Below are positions 26,163 to 34,637 of a stretch of DNA of 64,000 nt, piece by piece. This DNA comes from Halomonas qaidamensis. GTDB taxonomy: Bacteria; Pseudomonadota; Gammaproteobacteria; Pseudomonadales; Halomonadaceae. Made by a program: the position numbers and the translations under genes. Under the pieces are notes generated by a model. That model was not told the DNA's origin. It saw only the letters and a program-made list of their open reading frames with translations, and did no database searches. Location: contig NZ_CP080627.1 of the NCBI RefSeq assembly GCF_025917315.1, forward strand, positions 3,472,001 to 3,536,000, given 5' to 3'. Numbering within the stretch: position 1 is the stretch's first letter; every line of letters begins with the position of its first letter.

Positions 26163-27623
26163 TTACGCGGGCCCAATCACATGTTTCACTTCGAGGTAAG
26201 CGCTTAAGCCCCAGGGGCCAAGTTCACGACCAATGCCGCTACGCTTGAAGCCGCCCCAGGCGGTTTCAGGCAGTACCAGCTGCTCGCTGTTGTACCAAAT
26301 GCTACCGGCTTTTAGCTTGCGACCAATGCGTTTTGCCCGCTCGGGGTCACCGCTAATCACCGTCGCCGCTAATCCATAAGCGCTATCGTTGGCGAGTGTA
26401 ATCGCCTCTTCTTCGCTGGTAACGCTGCGCGCACAAAGTACTGGGCCGAAGATTTCTTCTTGCCACAGGCGACTTTCCAACGGCACATCGCGGTAAAGCG
26501 TCGGCGCTAAAAAGTAGCCCTGCGTGGGCAGCGTGCGATGGGTAATATCACGCACGGCCGTCAGGCCTTCTTGTTCAGCCAAGTCTAAATAGCGCTGTAC
26601 CGCATCGCGCTGCTTAGCGCTGGTCATTGGCCCTAAGTCAGTGCCTTCAGCAAGTGGGTCGCCTAAGGTTAGCGCATCCATACGCTCCGCCAGGGCGATA
26701 TAGAGTGCTTCTGCCACGTTTTCATGCACCAGTAAGCGCGAAGTCGCTGAACAGATTTGCCCAGCATTAAAGTAGATACCCGCCATTACCCAGTCGGCAG
26801 CTTGGGCTGGGTCGGCGTCTTCCATTACCAGAATCGGCGATTTTCCACCTAGCTCTAAAGAGACACTGGCGGTGCGAGCAGCAGCGGCTTGCATAACGGC
26901 TTCGCCGACTCGATTACTGCCGGTAAAAGAGATTTTATCAACACCTGGGTGATTGGTTAGCGGTGCGCCAATGCCCTCGCCGTCACCATTAAGCAGGTTC
27001 AACACACCCGCAGGCAGGCCAATTTCCAGGGCAATTTCTGCCAGCGCCAACTCGGGGAGCGGCGTTACCTCTGACGGCTTGAGCACTGCGGTACAGCCTG
27101 CCGCCAACGCGGGCGCCAGTTTCCAGGCGCTTGTCACCAGCGGGAAGTTCCAGGGCGCAATCAGCCCAATGACGCCCACCGGGTCATGATACGTACGCGC
27201 CTCAACGCCCTCCATTTCCACACTGACCAGTTCGCCCTGGCGAGCATCTAACGCCCTGGCCTGCTGGGCGTAATAGCGGTGACAGGCAATCGCATCGTCA
27301 AGATCAATGCCTGCTTCAGCGAGGGGTTTGCCATTATTAGTGGCTGACAGAGTGATAAGCGCTTCTCGGCGAGCCTCCAACGCATCGGCAAAGCTATCTA
27401 GGTACTTTGCACGCGCAGCTCCACCCAGCGCTTGCCAAGCAGGTAGCGCTTGCTGAGCGGCTTTAACGGCAGCGTCGACATCTGCCGCGTCCCCCGCTGT
27501 GACCTGAGCAATACGTTCTTCGCGATAAGGGTTCATCACATCGAGCAGGCGCGTGCCTGCCGAGGCAACCCATTGGTTGTTGATGAACTGCTGATTGATC
27601 AATTGCTGGTTGGGTAACGACAT
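26163..27623 (-). CDS. NAD(P)-dependent aldehyde dehydrogenase, probably 4-guanidinobutyraldehyde dehydrogenase
   Basis: This 486-residue ALDH has the catalytic Cys291 (FNAGQICSATSR), the general-base Glu257 (SLELGGKSP) and the cofactor motif FTGSNRVG. It is most like betaine-aldehyde and aminobutyraldehyde dehydrogenases. Its ATG follows the TAG of the decarboxylase gene without a gap, with AGGA inside that gene as ribosome site. The neighbours (2-ketoarginine decarboxylase and guanidinobutyrase) make 4-guanidinobutyraldehyde the likely substrate, as for KauB in Pseudomonas. Confidence 0.9.
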   Translation of the reverse strand: MSLPNQQLINQQFINNQWVASAGTRLLDVMNPYREERIAQVTAGDAADVDAAVKAAQQALPAWQALGGAARAKYLDSFADALEARREALITLSATNNGKPLAEAGIDLDDAIACHRYYAQQARALDARQGELVSVEMEGVEARTYHDPVGVIGLIAPWNFPLVTSAWKLAPALAAGCTAVLKPSEVTPLPELALAEIALEIGLPAGVLNLLNGDGEGIGAPLTNHPGVDKISFTGSNRVGEAVMQAAAARTASVSLELGGKSPILVMEDADPAQAADWVMAGIYFNAGQICSATSRLLVHENVAEALYIALAERMDALTLGDPLAEGTDLGPMTSAKQRDAVQRYLDLAEQEGLTAVRDITHRTLPTQGYFLAPTLYRDVPLESRLWQEEIFGPVLCARSVTSEEEAITLANDSAYGLAATVISGDPERAKRIGRKLKAGSIWYNSEQLVLPETAWGGFKRSGIGRELGPWGLSAYLEVKHVIGPA

Positions 27624-29276
27624 CTACGTATCCTGGTCGGAAATGCTGCACGCACGCTGCCAAGCAGCCGCGTCTATTTCAATGAGTAACGGGCCATTTG
27701 AGGCACGCTTAGCGAGTGAGTCTGCAAGTTCCTCAGGGCTTTCTACCCGTACGCTTTGGCAACCAAACCCTTCGGCCAAGGTAAGAAAGTTGGGGGCTTG
27801 AATGTCCACGCCCAACCGCGCCACACCATTGGCATCCATATAGCGGCGAATTTCTTCATAGCCTGCGTTATGCCACAGCACAATTACCACCGGCAGGCGT
27901 TCCTCTACTGCGGTAGCAAGCTCAGAAAGGGTGAACATCACCCCACCATCACCGACGAGCGCCACCACGGGTAAGTCAGCGCGAGCTAACTGTGCACCTA
28001 ATGCAGCCGGTAACCCATAGCCCAAAGTGCCGTAGCCGGTAGAGGCATTGAAGTAGCGCCTTGGCGCTGGCTGGCTGACTAAGTGGTTGCCTGCATACAC
28101 CGGCGCGGTGGAGTCACCCACCAAAATCGCCTCAGGCAAGTAGTCTGCTAGGGTTTTATAAAGCGGTACGAAGTCGCTAAAAGCAGGATCGTTAACCAGA
28201 TTCAGCGCACCCAAAGCCGCCGACGTTCGCTCAATACCGCTGCGCTTCAATGGGTCGGGAAAGTGAGCGAGTAGAAGCTCTAAGCTACGCCCCGCATCGC
28301 CGACTAGCCCTAGCGTTACACGCTGGTTACGCACCAGTTGTTCGGGATCAAGGTCAATACGAATCAGCTTGCCGTTGAGGTGAAAGCCACCGTCAAACAC
28401 AACGTCGTAGTCGGTCTCGCCAAGCTCGGTACCCACCGCTAAAATCACATCGGCGTTGGCCGCCAGTTCGCGCACCGCTGGCAAGGCGGCATTCGCGCCC
28501 AAATCCAGCGGGTGGTCGCGGCCCAGCAGCCCTTTGGCGTTGATAGTCGTCACCGTGGGGGCATCTAGCTTCTCCACCAATGCTCGCGCTGCGTCTGGCG
28601 CTGCCACACAGCCCCCACCCAGAAGCACCAAGGGTTGTTCCGCTGATTTTAATAAACGAGCCGCTTCCGAAAGCCCCTGCGGGTCAGGTGCTGCTCGGTA
28701 AAGCGTTGGCGCTTGCCAACTGGTCGGCACCTTCACCGGGGCATTGAATAGATCAATCGGAATTTCAATATGTACCGGGCCTGGGCGCGCACCATTGAAG
28801 ATGGCAAAGGCGCGGGCCAGCACGTCCGGTAGCGTATTGGCATCTAATAGCGTATGGCTAAACCGCGCTACGCCACTGATCATCTGCTGCTGGCTGGGAA
28901 GCTCATGCAGCCGACCTTGGCCTAGCCCCAGCGTATCCCGACGGCTAACACTAGAGATCACCAACATGGGGATAGAGTCTGCTAATGCTTGGCCCATGGC
29001 AGTGGCAATATTGGTCATCCCTGGGCCAGTGATAATCAGGCATACCCCAGGCTGACCGCTGGCACGGGCATAGCCGTCAGCCATAAACCCTGCGCCCTGC
29101 TCATGGCGCGGGGTTATATGCTGCACATTGCTATCTTCAAGCCCACGATAGAGCTCTACGGTATGCACGCCGGGGATGCCAAACACTGCCTGCACGCCAT
29201 AAGTATCGCGCAGTAAGCGTATCAACAGTTCCGCGCAGGTCATGGTTGATTGATTGCGCATTGCGTCATTGCTCAT
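27624..29276 (-). CDS. aruI: 5-guanidino-2-oxopentanoate (2-ketoarginine) decarboxylase, TPP-dependent
   Basis: This 550-residue member of the acetolactate-synthase superfamily starts at the ATG at 29276 (AGAGGG upstream). GIPGVHTVELYRGL and PRHEQGAGFMADGYAR (catalytic Glu59) match what I recall of Pseudomonas AruI. The TPP motif is VALVGDGG...WHN in the C-terminal third. It would convert 2-ketoarginine to 4-guanidinobutyraldehyde and CO2. It lies between the YjiH-type transporter gene (11 bases upstream) and the aldehyde dehydrogenase. The arginine transaminase aruH that makes its substrate is not in this window. Confidence 0.87.
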   Translation of the reverse strand: MSNDAMRNQSTMTCAELLIRLLRDTYGVQAVFGIPGVHTVELYRGLEDSNVQHITPRHEQGAGFMADGYARASGQPGVCLIITGPGMTNIATAMGQALADSIPMLVISSVSRRDTLGLGQGRLHELPSQQQMISGVARFSHTLLDANTLPDVLARAFAIFNGARPGPVHIEIPIDLFNAPVKVPTSWQAPTLYRAAPDPQGLSEAARLLKSAEQPLVLLGGGCVAAPDAARALVEKLDAPTVTTINAKGLLGRDHPLDLGANAALPAVRELAANADVILAVGTELGETDYDVVFDGGFHLNGKLIRIDLDPEQLVRNQRVTLGLVGDAGRSLELLLAHFPDPLKRSGIERTSAALGALNLVNDPAFSDFVPLYKTLADYLPEAILVGDSTAPVYAGNHLVSQPAPRRYFNASTGYGTLGYGLPAALGAQLARADLPVVALVGDGGVMFTLSELATAVEERLPVVIVLWHNAGYEEIRRYMDANGVARLGVDIQAPNFLTLAEGFGCQSVRVESPEELADSLAKRASNGPLLIEIDAAAWQRACSISDQDT

Positions 29277-29287
29277 TCTGGGCCCTC

Positions 29288-30670
29288 TCAGAAGAAAAAT
29301 GTATGGGCCATAAAGGCGATAATAGGCAACGTAATGGCTGTGCGAAGTAAGAAAACGGCGGCTAGTTCCCAAAGCTTAATAGGGATTTTTGATTTAAGTA
29401 GCAGTGCGCCAATTTCTGACATATACACCAGCTGCGTCATCGACAAGCAAGCGATCACAAAGCGGGTCAGCTCGCTTTCAATGTTTGTCGCGAGTACCGC
29501 CGGTAAGAACATATCGGCAAACCCGACCAGCGTGGCAGGGGCAGCCGCTTGCGCTTCAGGAATACGCAGCAACTCAAGCACAGGCACCATGGGGTAGGAA
29601 AGCCAGGTAAACAGCGGAGTAAACTCGGCTAAAATTAGCGCGACAGTGCCGATGGCAAATACCAGAGGCAGCAGTGTCAGAAAGATATCAATCACGTTGA
29701 GTAGCGCTAAACGCACCAACTTTTTTGGCCCTGGGGCATCCGCTGCCCGGCGAGTTGCCTGTAGCAAGCTGTAACGAAGCAGCCCTACATTTTCTGTGCG
29801 CTTCTCGCTTAACTGGCAGCCGACTGGCTCATAGTAGTCGTTAGATTTTAGCGATAGCGGCGGAATCCGCGCCACAATAATGGCAGCGATCAACCCTGAT
29901 ACCACTACCGTAAAGTAGAACTGCACGAAGAGATGATTGATATCAACAAAGTTCGTAACCAGTAGACTGAATGCGATGGAAGCCACTGAAAAGTTAGTTG
30001 CAATGACCGATGCCTCGCGGCCATTGTAATACCCCTGCTCATACTGCTGAGCGGTGATCAATACACCCACAGTGCCTGACCCCATCCAAGAAGCCGTCGC
30101 ATCGATAGCACTGCGCCCCGGGAGATTAAAAATTACCCGAAACGGCTTACGCACCATGGTGCCGATAAACTCCATAAAGCCGAATTCGACCAAAAACGGT
30201 AGGAGAATCGCCGCAAAGAAGAAGAACGTCAGTAGCACCGGTGCCAAATCATTGAGCATTACGCCGCCAGTAAACGGCGCCGTTACAAATTCGGGGCCGA
30301 CCTGGAAAAACGTCATGACGACAAAAATCGCACCTAATATGCGCATCACTACCCAGATAGTGTCTACGTCGAACATATCGTGAAAGTGACCTCGTTGTGC
30401 CCAGTTAGGCTTCGCCACTTTTACGTAAAGTGTTATCACTACGGATAAACATAGTACTAGCATGGCAATGGCGGGTAGTGCAGAGCCAAGCAGGGACTGC
30501 AGTCCATCGGCCATCAATCCCATACCAATATTAATCGATCCTCCTACTTGAAAAGGCACCAAAAACAAAAGGACGCCAATCAACGATGGAATTAGAAACT
30601 TCAGCAAATGAGCGCGATGGATTGGAGCCGATGGATCGGCGTCATCCAATTTTACTTGGGAGTAAGACAT
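29288..30670 (-). CDS. YjiH-family membrane transporter with nucleoside-recognition (gate) domains
   Basis: This 460-residue protein has about ten membrane helices. I use the ATG at 30670 (AGGTG 6 bases upstream) rather than the GTG three codons earlier. The blocks STAATASWMGSGTVGVLITA-like (IDATASWMGSGTVGVLITAQ) and FADMFLPAVLATNIESELTR are typical of the YjiH group of gate-domain proteins. Its substrate is not established. Placement between gbuA and aruI makes import of arginine, 2-ketoarginine or 4-guanidinobutyrate plausible. Confidence 0.8.
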   Translation of the reverse strand: MSYSQVKLDDADPSAPIHRAHLLKFLIPSLIGVLLFLVPFQVGGSINIGMGLMADGLQSLLGSALPAIAMLVLCLSVVITLYVKVAKPNWAQRGHFHDMFDVDTIWVVMRILGAIFVVMTFFQVGPEFVTAPFTGGVMLNDLAPVLLTFFFFAAILLPFLVEFGFMEFIGTMVRKPFRVIFNLPGRSAIDATASWMGSGTVGVLITAQQYEQGYYNGREASVIATNFSVASIAFSLLVTNFVDINHLFVQFYFTVVVSGLIAAIIVARIPPLSLKSNDYYEPVGCQLSEKRTENVGLLRYSLLQATRRAADAPGPKKLVRLALLNVIDIFLTLLPLVFAIGTVALILAEFTPLFTWLSYPMVPVLELLRIPEAQAAAPATLVGFADMFLPAVLATNIESELTRFVIACLSMTQLVYMSEIGALLLKSKIPIKLWELAAVFLLRTAITLPIIAFMAHTFFF

Positions 30671-30721
30671 TTCTTTCACCTATTGGAAGTGATTATTAGA
30701 GGTGGGCTGGTGGCGTCCGAG

Positions 30722-30738
30722 GGGAAGCAGTGCTTCCC
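30722..30738 (-). promoter_or_regulatory. Intercistronic hairpin between gbuA and the YjiH-type gene
   Basis: GGGAAGC-AGT-GCTTCCC is a perfect 7-bp stem with a three-base loop, without a T-run. It may mark RNA processing or pausing between the first and second genes of the operon, rather than full termination. Confidence 0.5.
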
Positions 30739-30803
30739 TGTAAGCTCTTATAATTAGCGCCTTGTTAGACCGACGCTTTGGTAACTAGCGTTAGCTTGCT
30801 TGG

Positions 30804-31754
30804 TTAATCACTGTGCTTTACGCCCGGCAGCACGCAGAGCATTTCGTATAGCAGTGTGGCGCCCATCAATGCGGTATTACCGCTGGGATCATAAGGAGGC
30901 GATACTTCCACTAAGTCACAGCCGACGATGTTCAAGCCTGCCGCACCGCGCACAATTTCCAGCCCTTGGGCTGAGGTCAGCCCGCCCATCTCTACCGTTC
31001 CCGTTCCTGGCGCAACGGAAGGATCCAAACCATCGATATCGAAGCTGATATAAACAGGCACATCGCCCATCTGCTCGCGCACTTCTTCCATCAAGGGAGC
31101 CAGCGAGCGATACCAGCACTCTTCAGCGGGAACAACGCGGAAACCCTGATTTCGGCACCAATCAAAATCTTCAGCGGCGTAACCGGTACCACGAAGGCCG
31201 ATTTGCACCACTTTGCCGTGGGCTAACAGGCCTTCTTCCTGGGCGCGGCGAAACGGCGTGCCATGGGCAATCGGCTCACCAAACATGTGCTCGTTCACAT
31301 CGGCATGGGCATCAATATGGATCAGCCCCACCGGCCCATGCTTTTTGGCAATGGCGCGTAAAATGGGCAGTGTCAGGGTGTGTTCGCCACCCAGCGTTAA
31401 CGGAATGCAGTTGTGTTTAAGCACGTCATCATAAAAGGCGGTGATGATGTCGACGCTTTTGGGCAGGTGAAACGTGTTGATGGGCACGTCGCCTATATCA
31501 GCCACTTGTAAACTTTCAAACGGCGCGGCGCGGGTCGCCATGTTATAGGGCCGAAGCATACGAGATTCATCACGAATCTGGCGGGGGCCAAGACGCGTAC
31601 CAGGACGGTTAGACGTACCAATATCCATTGGAATACCAATAAACGCAGCATCTAAACCAGCAGCGCTTTCCTGAGCGGGTAAACGCATCATGGTGGCAGG
31701 GCCACCAAAGCGCGGCATGCTATTGCCCCCGAGCGGCTGATTAAAGTCAGACAT
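30804..31754 (-). CDS. gbuA: Guanidinobutyrase (ureohydrolase family)
   Basis: This 316-residue Mn-dependent ureohydrolase starts at the ATG at 31754, with AAGGAG 7 bases upstream. Metal ligands lie in GGEHTLTLP, HIDAHADVNEH and SFDIDGLDPS. NQPLGGNSMPRFGG and YNMATRAAPFESLQVADIGD match Pseudomonas guanidinobutyrase more closely than agmatinase or arginase. It hydrolyses 4-guanidinobutyrate to 4-aminobutyrate and urea. It is first in the operon and has a sigma-54 promoter upstream. Confidence 0.9.
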   Translation of the reverse strand: MSDFNQPLGGNSMPRFGGPATMMRLPAQESAAGLDAAFIGIPMDIGTSNRPGTRLGPRQIRDESRMLRPYNMATRAAPFESLQVADIGDVPINTFHLPKSVDIITAFYDDVLKHNCIPLTLGGEHTLTLPILRAIAKKHGPVGLIHIDAHADVNEHMFGEPIAHGTPFRRAQEEGLLAHGKVVQIGLRGTGYAAEDFDWCRNQGFRVVPAEECWYRSLAPLMEEVREQMGDVPVYISFDIDGLDPSVAPGTGTVEMGGLTSAQGLEIVRGAAGLNIVGCDLVEVSPPYDPSGNTALMGATLLYEMLCVLPGVKHSD

Positions 31755-31814
31755 ACAGATCTCCTTGGCGTTGTTCATGTTGTAGCGCTTTCGTGCGTAC
31801 TGTTAACGACTACG

Positions 31815-31832
31815 TTGCACAGACCATGCCAA
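31815..31832 (-). promoter_or_regulatory. Sigma-54 (-24/-12) promoter of the gbuA operon
   Basis: On the minus strand TTGGCATGGTCTGTGCAA. GG and GC are separated by exactly 10 bases, and TTGGCA fits the -24 element (consensus TGGCAC-N5-TTGC). Transcription would start near 31803, about 50 bases before the gbuA ATG. The divergent gene encodes a sigma-54 activator. Confidence 0.8.
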
Positions 31833-31863
31833 GTCCCTGAACGCCCTAATAATAGGGCATTCA

Positions 31864-31878
31864 GGCATTATCGATGCA
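31864..31878. promoter_or_regulatory. Upstream activator site 1 (proximal)
   Basis: GGCATTATCGATGCA matches site 2 at 13 of 15 positions. Its centre lies about 68 bases upstream of the predicted gbuA transcription start, in the usual range for sigma-54 enhancers. Confidence 0.6.
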
Positions 31879-31914
31879 GTAATGAATTAAAATCACGTAC
31901 ACTTAAGTCATCTA

Positions 31915-31929
31915 TGCATCATCGATGCA
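31915..31929. promoter_or_regulatory. Upstream activator site 2 (distal)
   Basis: TGCATC-ATC-GATGCA is a perfect inverted repeat. Its centre is 51 bases from that of site 1, close to five helical turns, so two activator dimers would sit on one face of the DNA. It lies just upstream of the regulator's start, which also suggests autoregulation. Confidence 0.65.
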
Positions 31930-31963
31930 AACATGCATTAAAGGTTATTCGAGAGACAACGTT

Positions 31964-33382
31964 GTGAGTGAAATCGATAAGTGCGTGCTAAAAACCATTG
32001 TGGAAACCGCTAACGATCACTTCTTTATCGTCAGCGGAGAGGGCCAAGTACTTGATATCAGTCCCGGCGCTGAAGCCGTTTATGGCGCGCCCCGGGAAGA
32101 GCTTCTAGGCAGTAGCGTTTATCAGCTTCAGCAAAAAGGCATCTTGAAGCCATCCATCACCTTAGAAGTGATGCGCACCCAACAGCCAGCGCAACTAATG
32201 CAGGTAACGGGCACCGGTCGCCGTGTGATTGCTGAAGCCTACCCTGTCTTTGTGAATGGAAAGTTGGAGCGTGTTATTAGCCGTTCCAGAGACTTAACTG
32301 ATCTACAGCTCCTGCAAGATGAATACGCACTACTCCAGAAGCGCTTTAGTGAACACTTAAAGCGCAGCCAAGCAGCCCCCGATGCAGAAGAGCAAGCGCT
32401 GGACGATGCGCTGGATAACCTGCAGGCGAGAAGCCACGTTATGCGTGAAGTCGCCTTGCTTCTCAAGCGAGTTGCACCTTCAGATGCCAATGTATTGATG
32501 CTGGGAGAGTCGGGCGTGGGGAAAACCGCGTTTGCCAAACAGCTGCACCGCTGGAGTCAGCGCAGTAATAGCCCCTTTATTGAGGTTAACTGTGCGGCCA
32601 TTCCCGAAAATTTATTTGAGTCTGAGATGTTTGGCTATCAGCCAGGCGCATTCAGCGGCGCGGCTCGCCAAGGAAAAGCTGGCTTACTAGAACAAGCGGA
32701 AGGCGGCACGCTGTTTCTGGATGAAATTGGTGAGCTTCCCTTATTAATGCAAACCAAACTGCTAAAAGTCATCCAGGACGGAAGCCTTACCCGGCTAGGT
32801 GATACGAGGCCACGCAAAGTGGACTTTCGCTTAGTCGTCGCCACGAATCAGAATTTAGCTAAACAAGTAGAGGCGGGGCTATTTCGTCTGGACCTTTACT
32901 ACCGTCTCAACGTCATACCGGTCACGCTTCCCCCTTTGCGCGACCGCCGAGAAGATATCCCCGATCTCGTGGAAGCCTGCTTGGAACGCCTTAACCAACG
33001 CTACGGGCGGCAAAAAATTCTGGGTAATCAAGTGTGGTCAACGTTGATGGGAAGCGACTGGCCAGGCAACGTTCGCGAGCTTGAAAACTGGCTAGAGAGA
33101 GCTTGGCTATCCAGCCCTACCGATCAAATTGAAGCACCTAATCTCCATCCCTATAAGGAGCAGCCTCAAGCTCATCTGCCGAATATCCCAGCATCCTCAT
33201 CGGCAGCACCCTTAGCGCCGGATGAAACCCTAAAGCAGTACCTCGCCAGGCTGGAGCGCGACACACTGGAGGCATTGAGCAAAACGCTCCCCAGCACGTA
33301 TGCCATCGCTGAGCGGCTGGGGATTAGCCAATCCAGCGTGGTGCGCAGGCTGCAGCGTTATGGCATTAAAATCACCGCCTAA
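31964..33382 (+). CDS. Sigma-54-dependent activator with PAS sensor, likely regulator of the gbuA operon
   Basis: I start at the GTG at 31964 (GAGAGA upstream); the ATG at 31925 lies inside an operator palindrome and has no ribosome site. The 472-residue protein has an N-terminal PAS domain (about 5-120), a short coiled segment, an AAA+ domain with Walker A GESGVGKT (181-188) and the sigma-54 contact loop GAFSGA (228-233; the usual sequence is GAFTGA). A C-terminal Fis-type helix-turn-helix follows (TYAIAERLGISQSSVVRRLQ). It belongs to the RocR/TyrR-like group that senses a metabolite through PAS. Divergent placement points to gbuA as the target. Confidence 0.88.
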   Translation: MSEIDKCVLKTIVETANDHFFIVSGEGQVLDISPGAEAVYGAPREELLGSSVYQLQQKGILKPSITLEVMRTQQPAQLMQVTGTGRRVIAEAYPVFVNGKLERVISRSRDLTDLQLLQDEYALLQKRFSEHLKRSQAAPDAEEQALDDALDNLQARSHVMREVALLLKRVAPSDANVLMLGESGVGKTAFAKQLHRWSQRSNSPFIEVNCAAIPENLFESEMFGYQPGAFSGAARQGKAGLLEQAEGGTLFLDEIGELPLLMQTKLLKVIQDGSLTRLGDTRPRKVDFRLVVATNQNLAKQVEAGLFRLDLYYRLNVIPVTLPPLRDRREDIPDLVEACLERLNQRYGRQKILGNQVWSTLMGSDWPGNVRELENWLERAWLSSPTDQIEAPNLHPYKEQPQAHLPNIPASSSAAPLAPDETLKQYLARLERDTLEALSKTLPSTYAIAERLGISQSSVVRRLQRYGIKITA

Positions 33383-33480
33383 CGCTTGGGTTGACACATC
33401 CCCGCCATATAAGCGTCATACAACCGCAACACCTTCCTCGCACTCTTAAACGTCGTTACTGATTGCGAGTGAAGGGGTTT

Positions 33481-34608
33481 ATGAACCAATCGCGTATCCG
33501 CCTGGAGCGCGTCTCCAAACGTTGGGGCGCGACCACCGCTGTCGATGACATCTCATTCGATGTCACACCGGGGCAGTTTGTTATTTTGCTGGGGCCATCG
33601 GGCTGCGGCAAATCTACCACGCTGCGTATGGTTGCTGGCCTGGAAGAAGCCAGCAGCGGGCAAATTCATATTGGCGAGTGCGATGTTACCCGCCTTCCCC
33701 CCGGTGACCGCGGGCTGAGCATGGTATTTCAGTCTTATGCGCTGTTCCCGCATTTGAGCGTTGCCGACAATATCGTTTTTGGCCTACGCAGCCGCAAGGT
33801 ACCTAAAGCCGAACAGCGCCAACGGTTAGCGAACGTCGCAGAACTGGTTGACCTGGCTGACTACTTAAACCGCAAACCTGCCCAGCTTTCTGGTGGCCAA
33901 CGCCAGCGTGTGGCGTTGGCCCGCGCGATCATTTCCGAACACCCGATCTGCTTGATGGATGAGCCACTTTCCAACCTGGATGCACGGCTGCGTAGTGATA
34001 TGCGTCGGGAAATTAAAGCGCTGCAAAGCCGCTTAACTATGACGGTGATTTACGTTACTCACGACCAAGTGGAGGCCATGAGCATGGGCGATCGTGTGAT
34101 TTTGATGCAGCAAGGAAAAATCGTTCAAGACGGCACACCTGATGAGCTCTACAACCGTCCAGCCAGCACTTTCGCCGCTAGTTTCATTGGTAGCCCAGCG
34201 ATGAATCTACTGCCACTGGTACAAGGTGAACAAGGCGCCGTCATTGAGGGCGAGCCAACGACGCCGATCGCTCCCTTAGAAGCTGCGGGCGGACAGTTGG
34301 GCGTGCGGCCAGAAGATATCGAGCTACGCCCCGCCACTGAACCCGGCGTTCCCGCGACAGTGGTGAGCAAAGAGTACCTAGGTGCGGACACTATTGCCCA
34401 TGTGGCGGTGGGGGCGCACACCTTACGCGTTCGGATTAGCGGCAAACACGCTTTATCCGACTCGACCTGCCGTCTTTACTGGCCAGTAGCAAGCGCACAC
34501 TTTTTCGATGCTCACGGTACACGGCGAGACGACCTCATGATGAGCCCGCTTACGTCGACACACCGAACCGTTCCTCGTCCACCTGCGGTGGGCTCTTTCC
34601 AACACTGA
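33481..34608 (+). CDS. ABC transporter ATP-binding protein, CUT1 (UgpC/MalK-like)
   Basis: This 375-residue protein starts at the ATG at 33481 (AAGGGG upstream). Walker A is [10 protein letters not shown], the signature [14 protein letters not shown] and Walker [17 protein letters not shown]. The C-terminal TOBE region contains the [10 protein letters not shown] block of MalK-type ATPases. It is followed by binding-protein and two permease genes, giving a complete importer for sugars, polyols or glycerol-3-phosphate. The ATPase gene comes first in this operon. Confidence 0.92.
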   Translation: MNQSRIRLERVSKRWGATTAVDDISFDVTPGQFVILLGPSGCGKSTTLRMVAGLEEASSGQIHIGECDVTRLPPGDRGLSMVFQSYALFPHLSVADNIVFGLRSRKVPKAEQRQRLANVAELVDLADYLNRKPAQLSGGQRQRVALARAIISEHPICLMDEPLSNLDARLRSDMRREIKALQSRLTMTVIYVTHDQVEAMSMGDRVILMQQGKIVQDGTPDELYNRPASTFAASFIGSPAMNLLPLVQGEQGAVIEGEPTTPIAPLEAAGGQLGVRPEDIELRPATEPGVPATVVSKEYLGADTIAHVAVGAHTLRVRISGKHALSDSTCRLYWPVASAHFFDAHGTRRDDLMMSPLTSTHRTVPRPPAVGSFQH

Positions 34609-34637
34609 CAGCAGTATTGACACTTGTGGAGCCGTTT

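Noticed and set aside
30804..31754. Agmatinase (speB) for the ureohydrolase
   Set aside because: The N-terminal PLGGNSMPRFGG block and the neighbouring 2-ketoarginine decarboxylase and aldehyde dehydrogenase fit guanidinobutyrase better.
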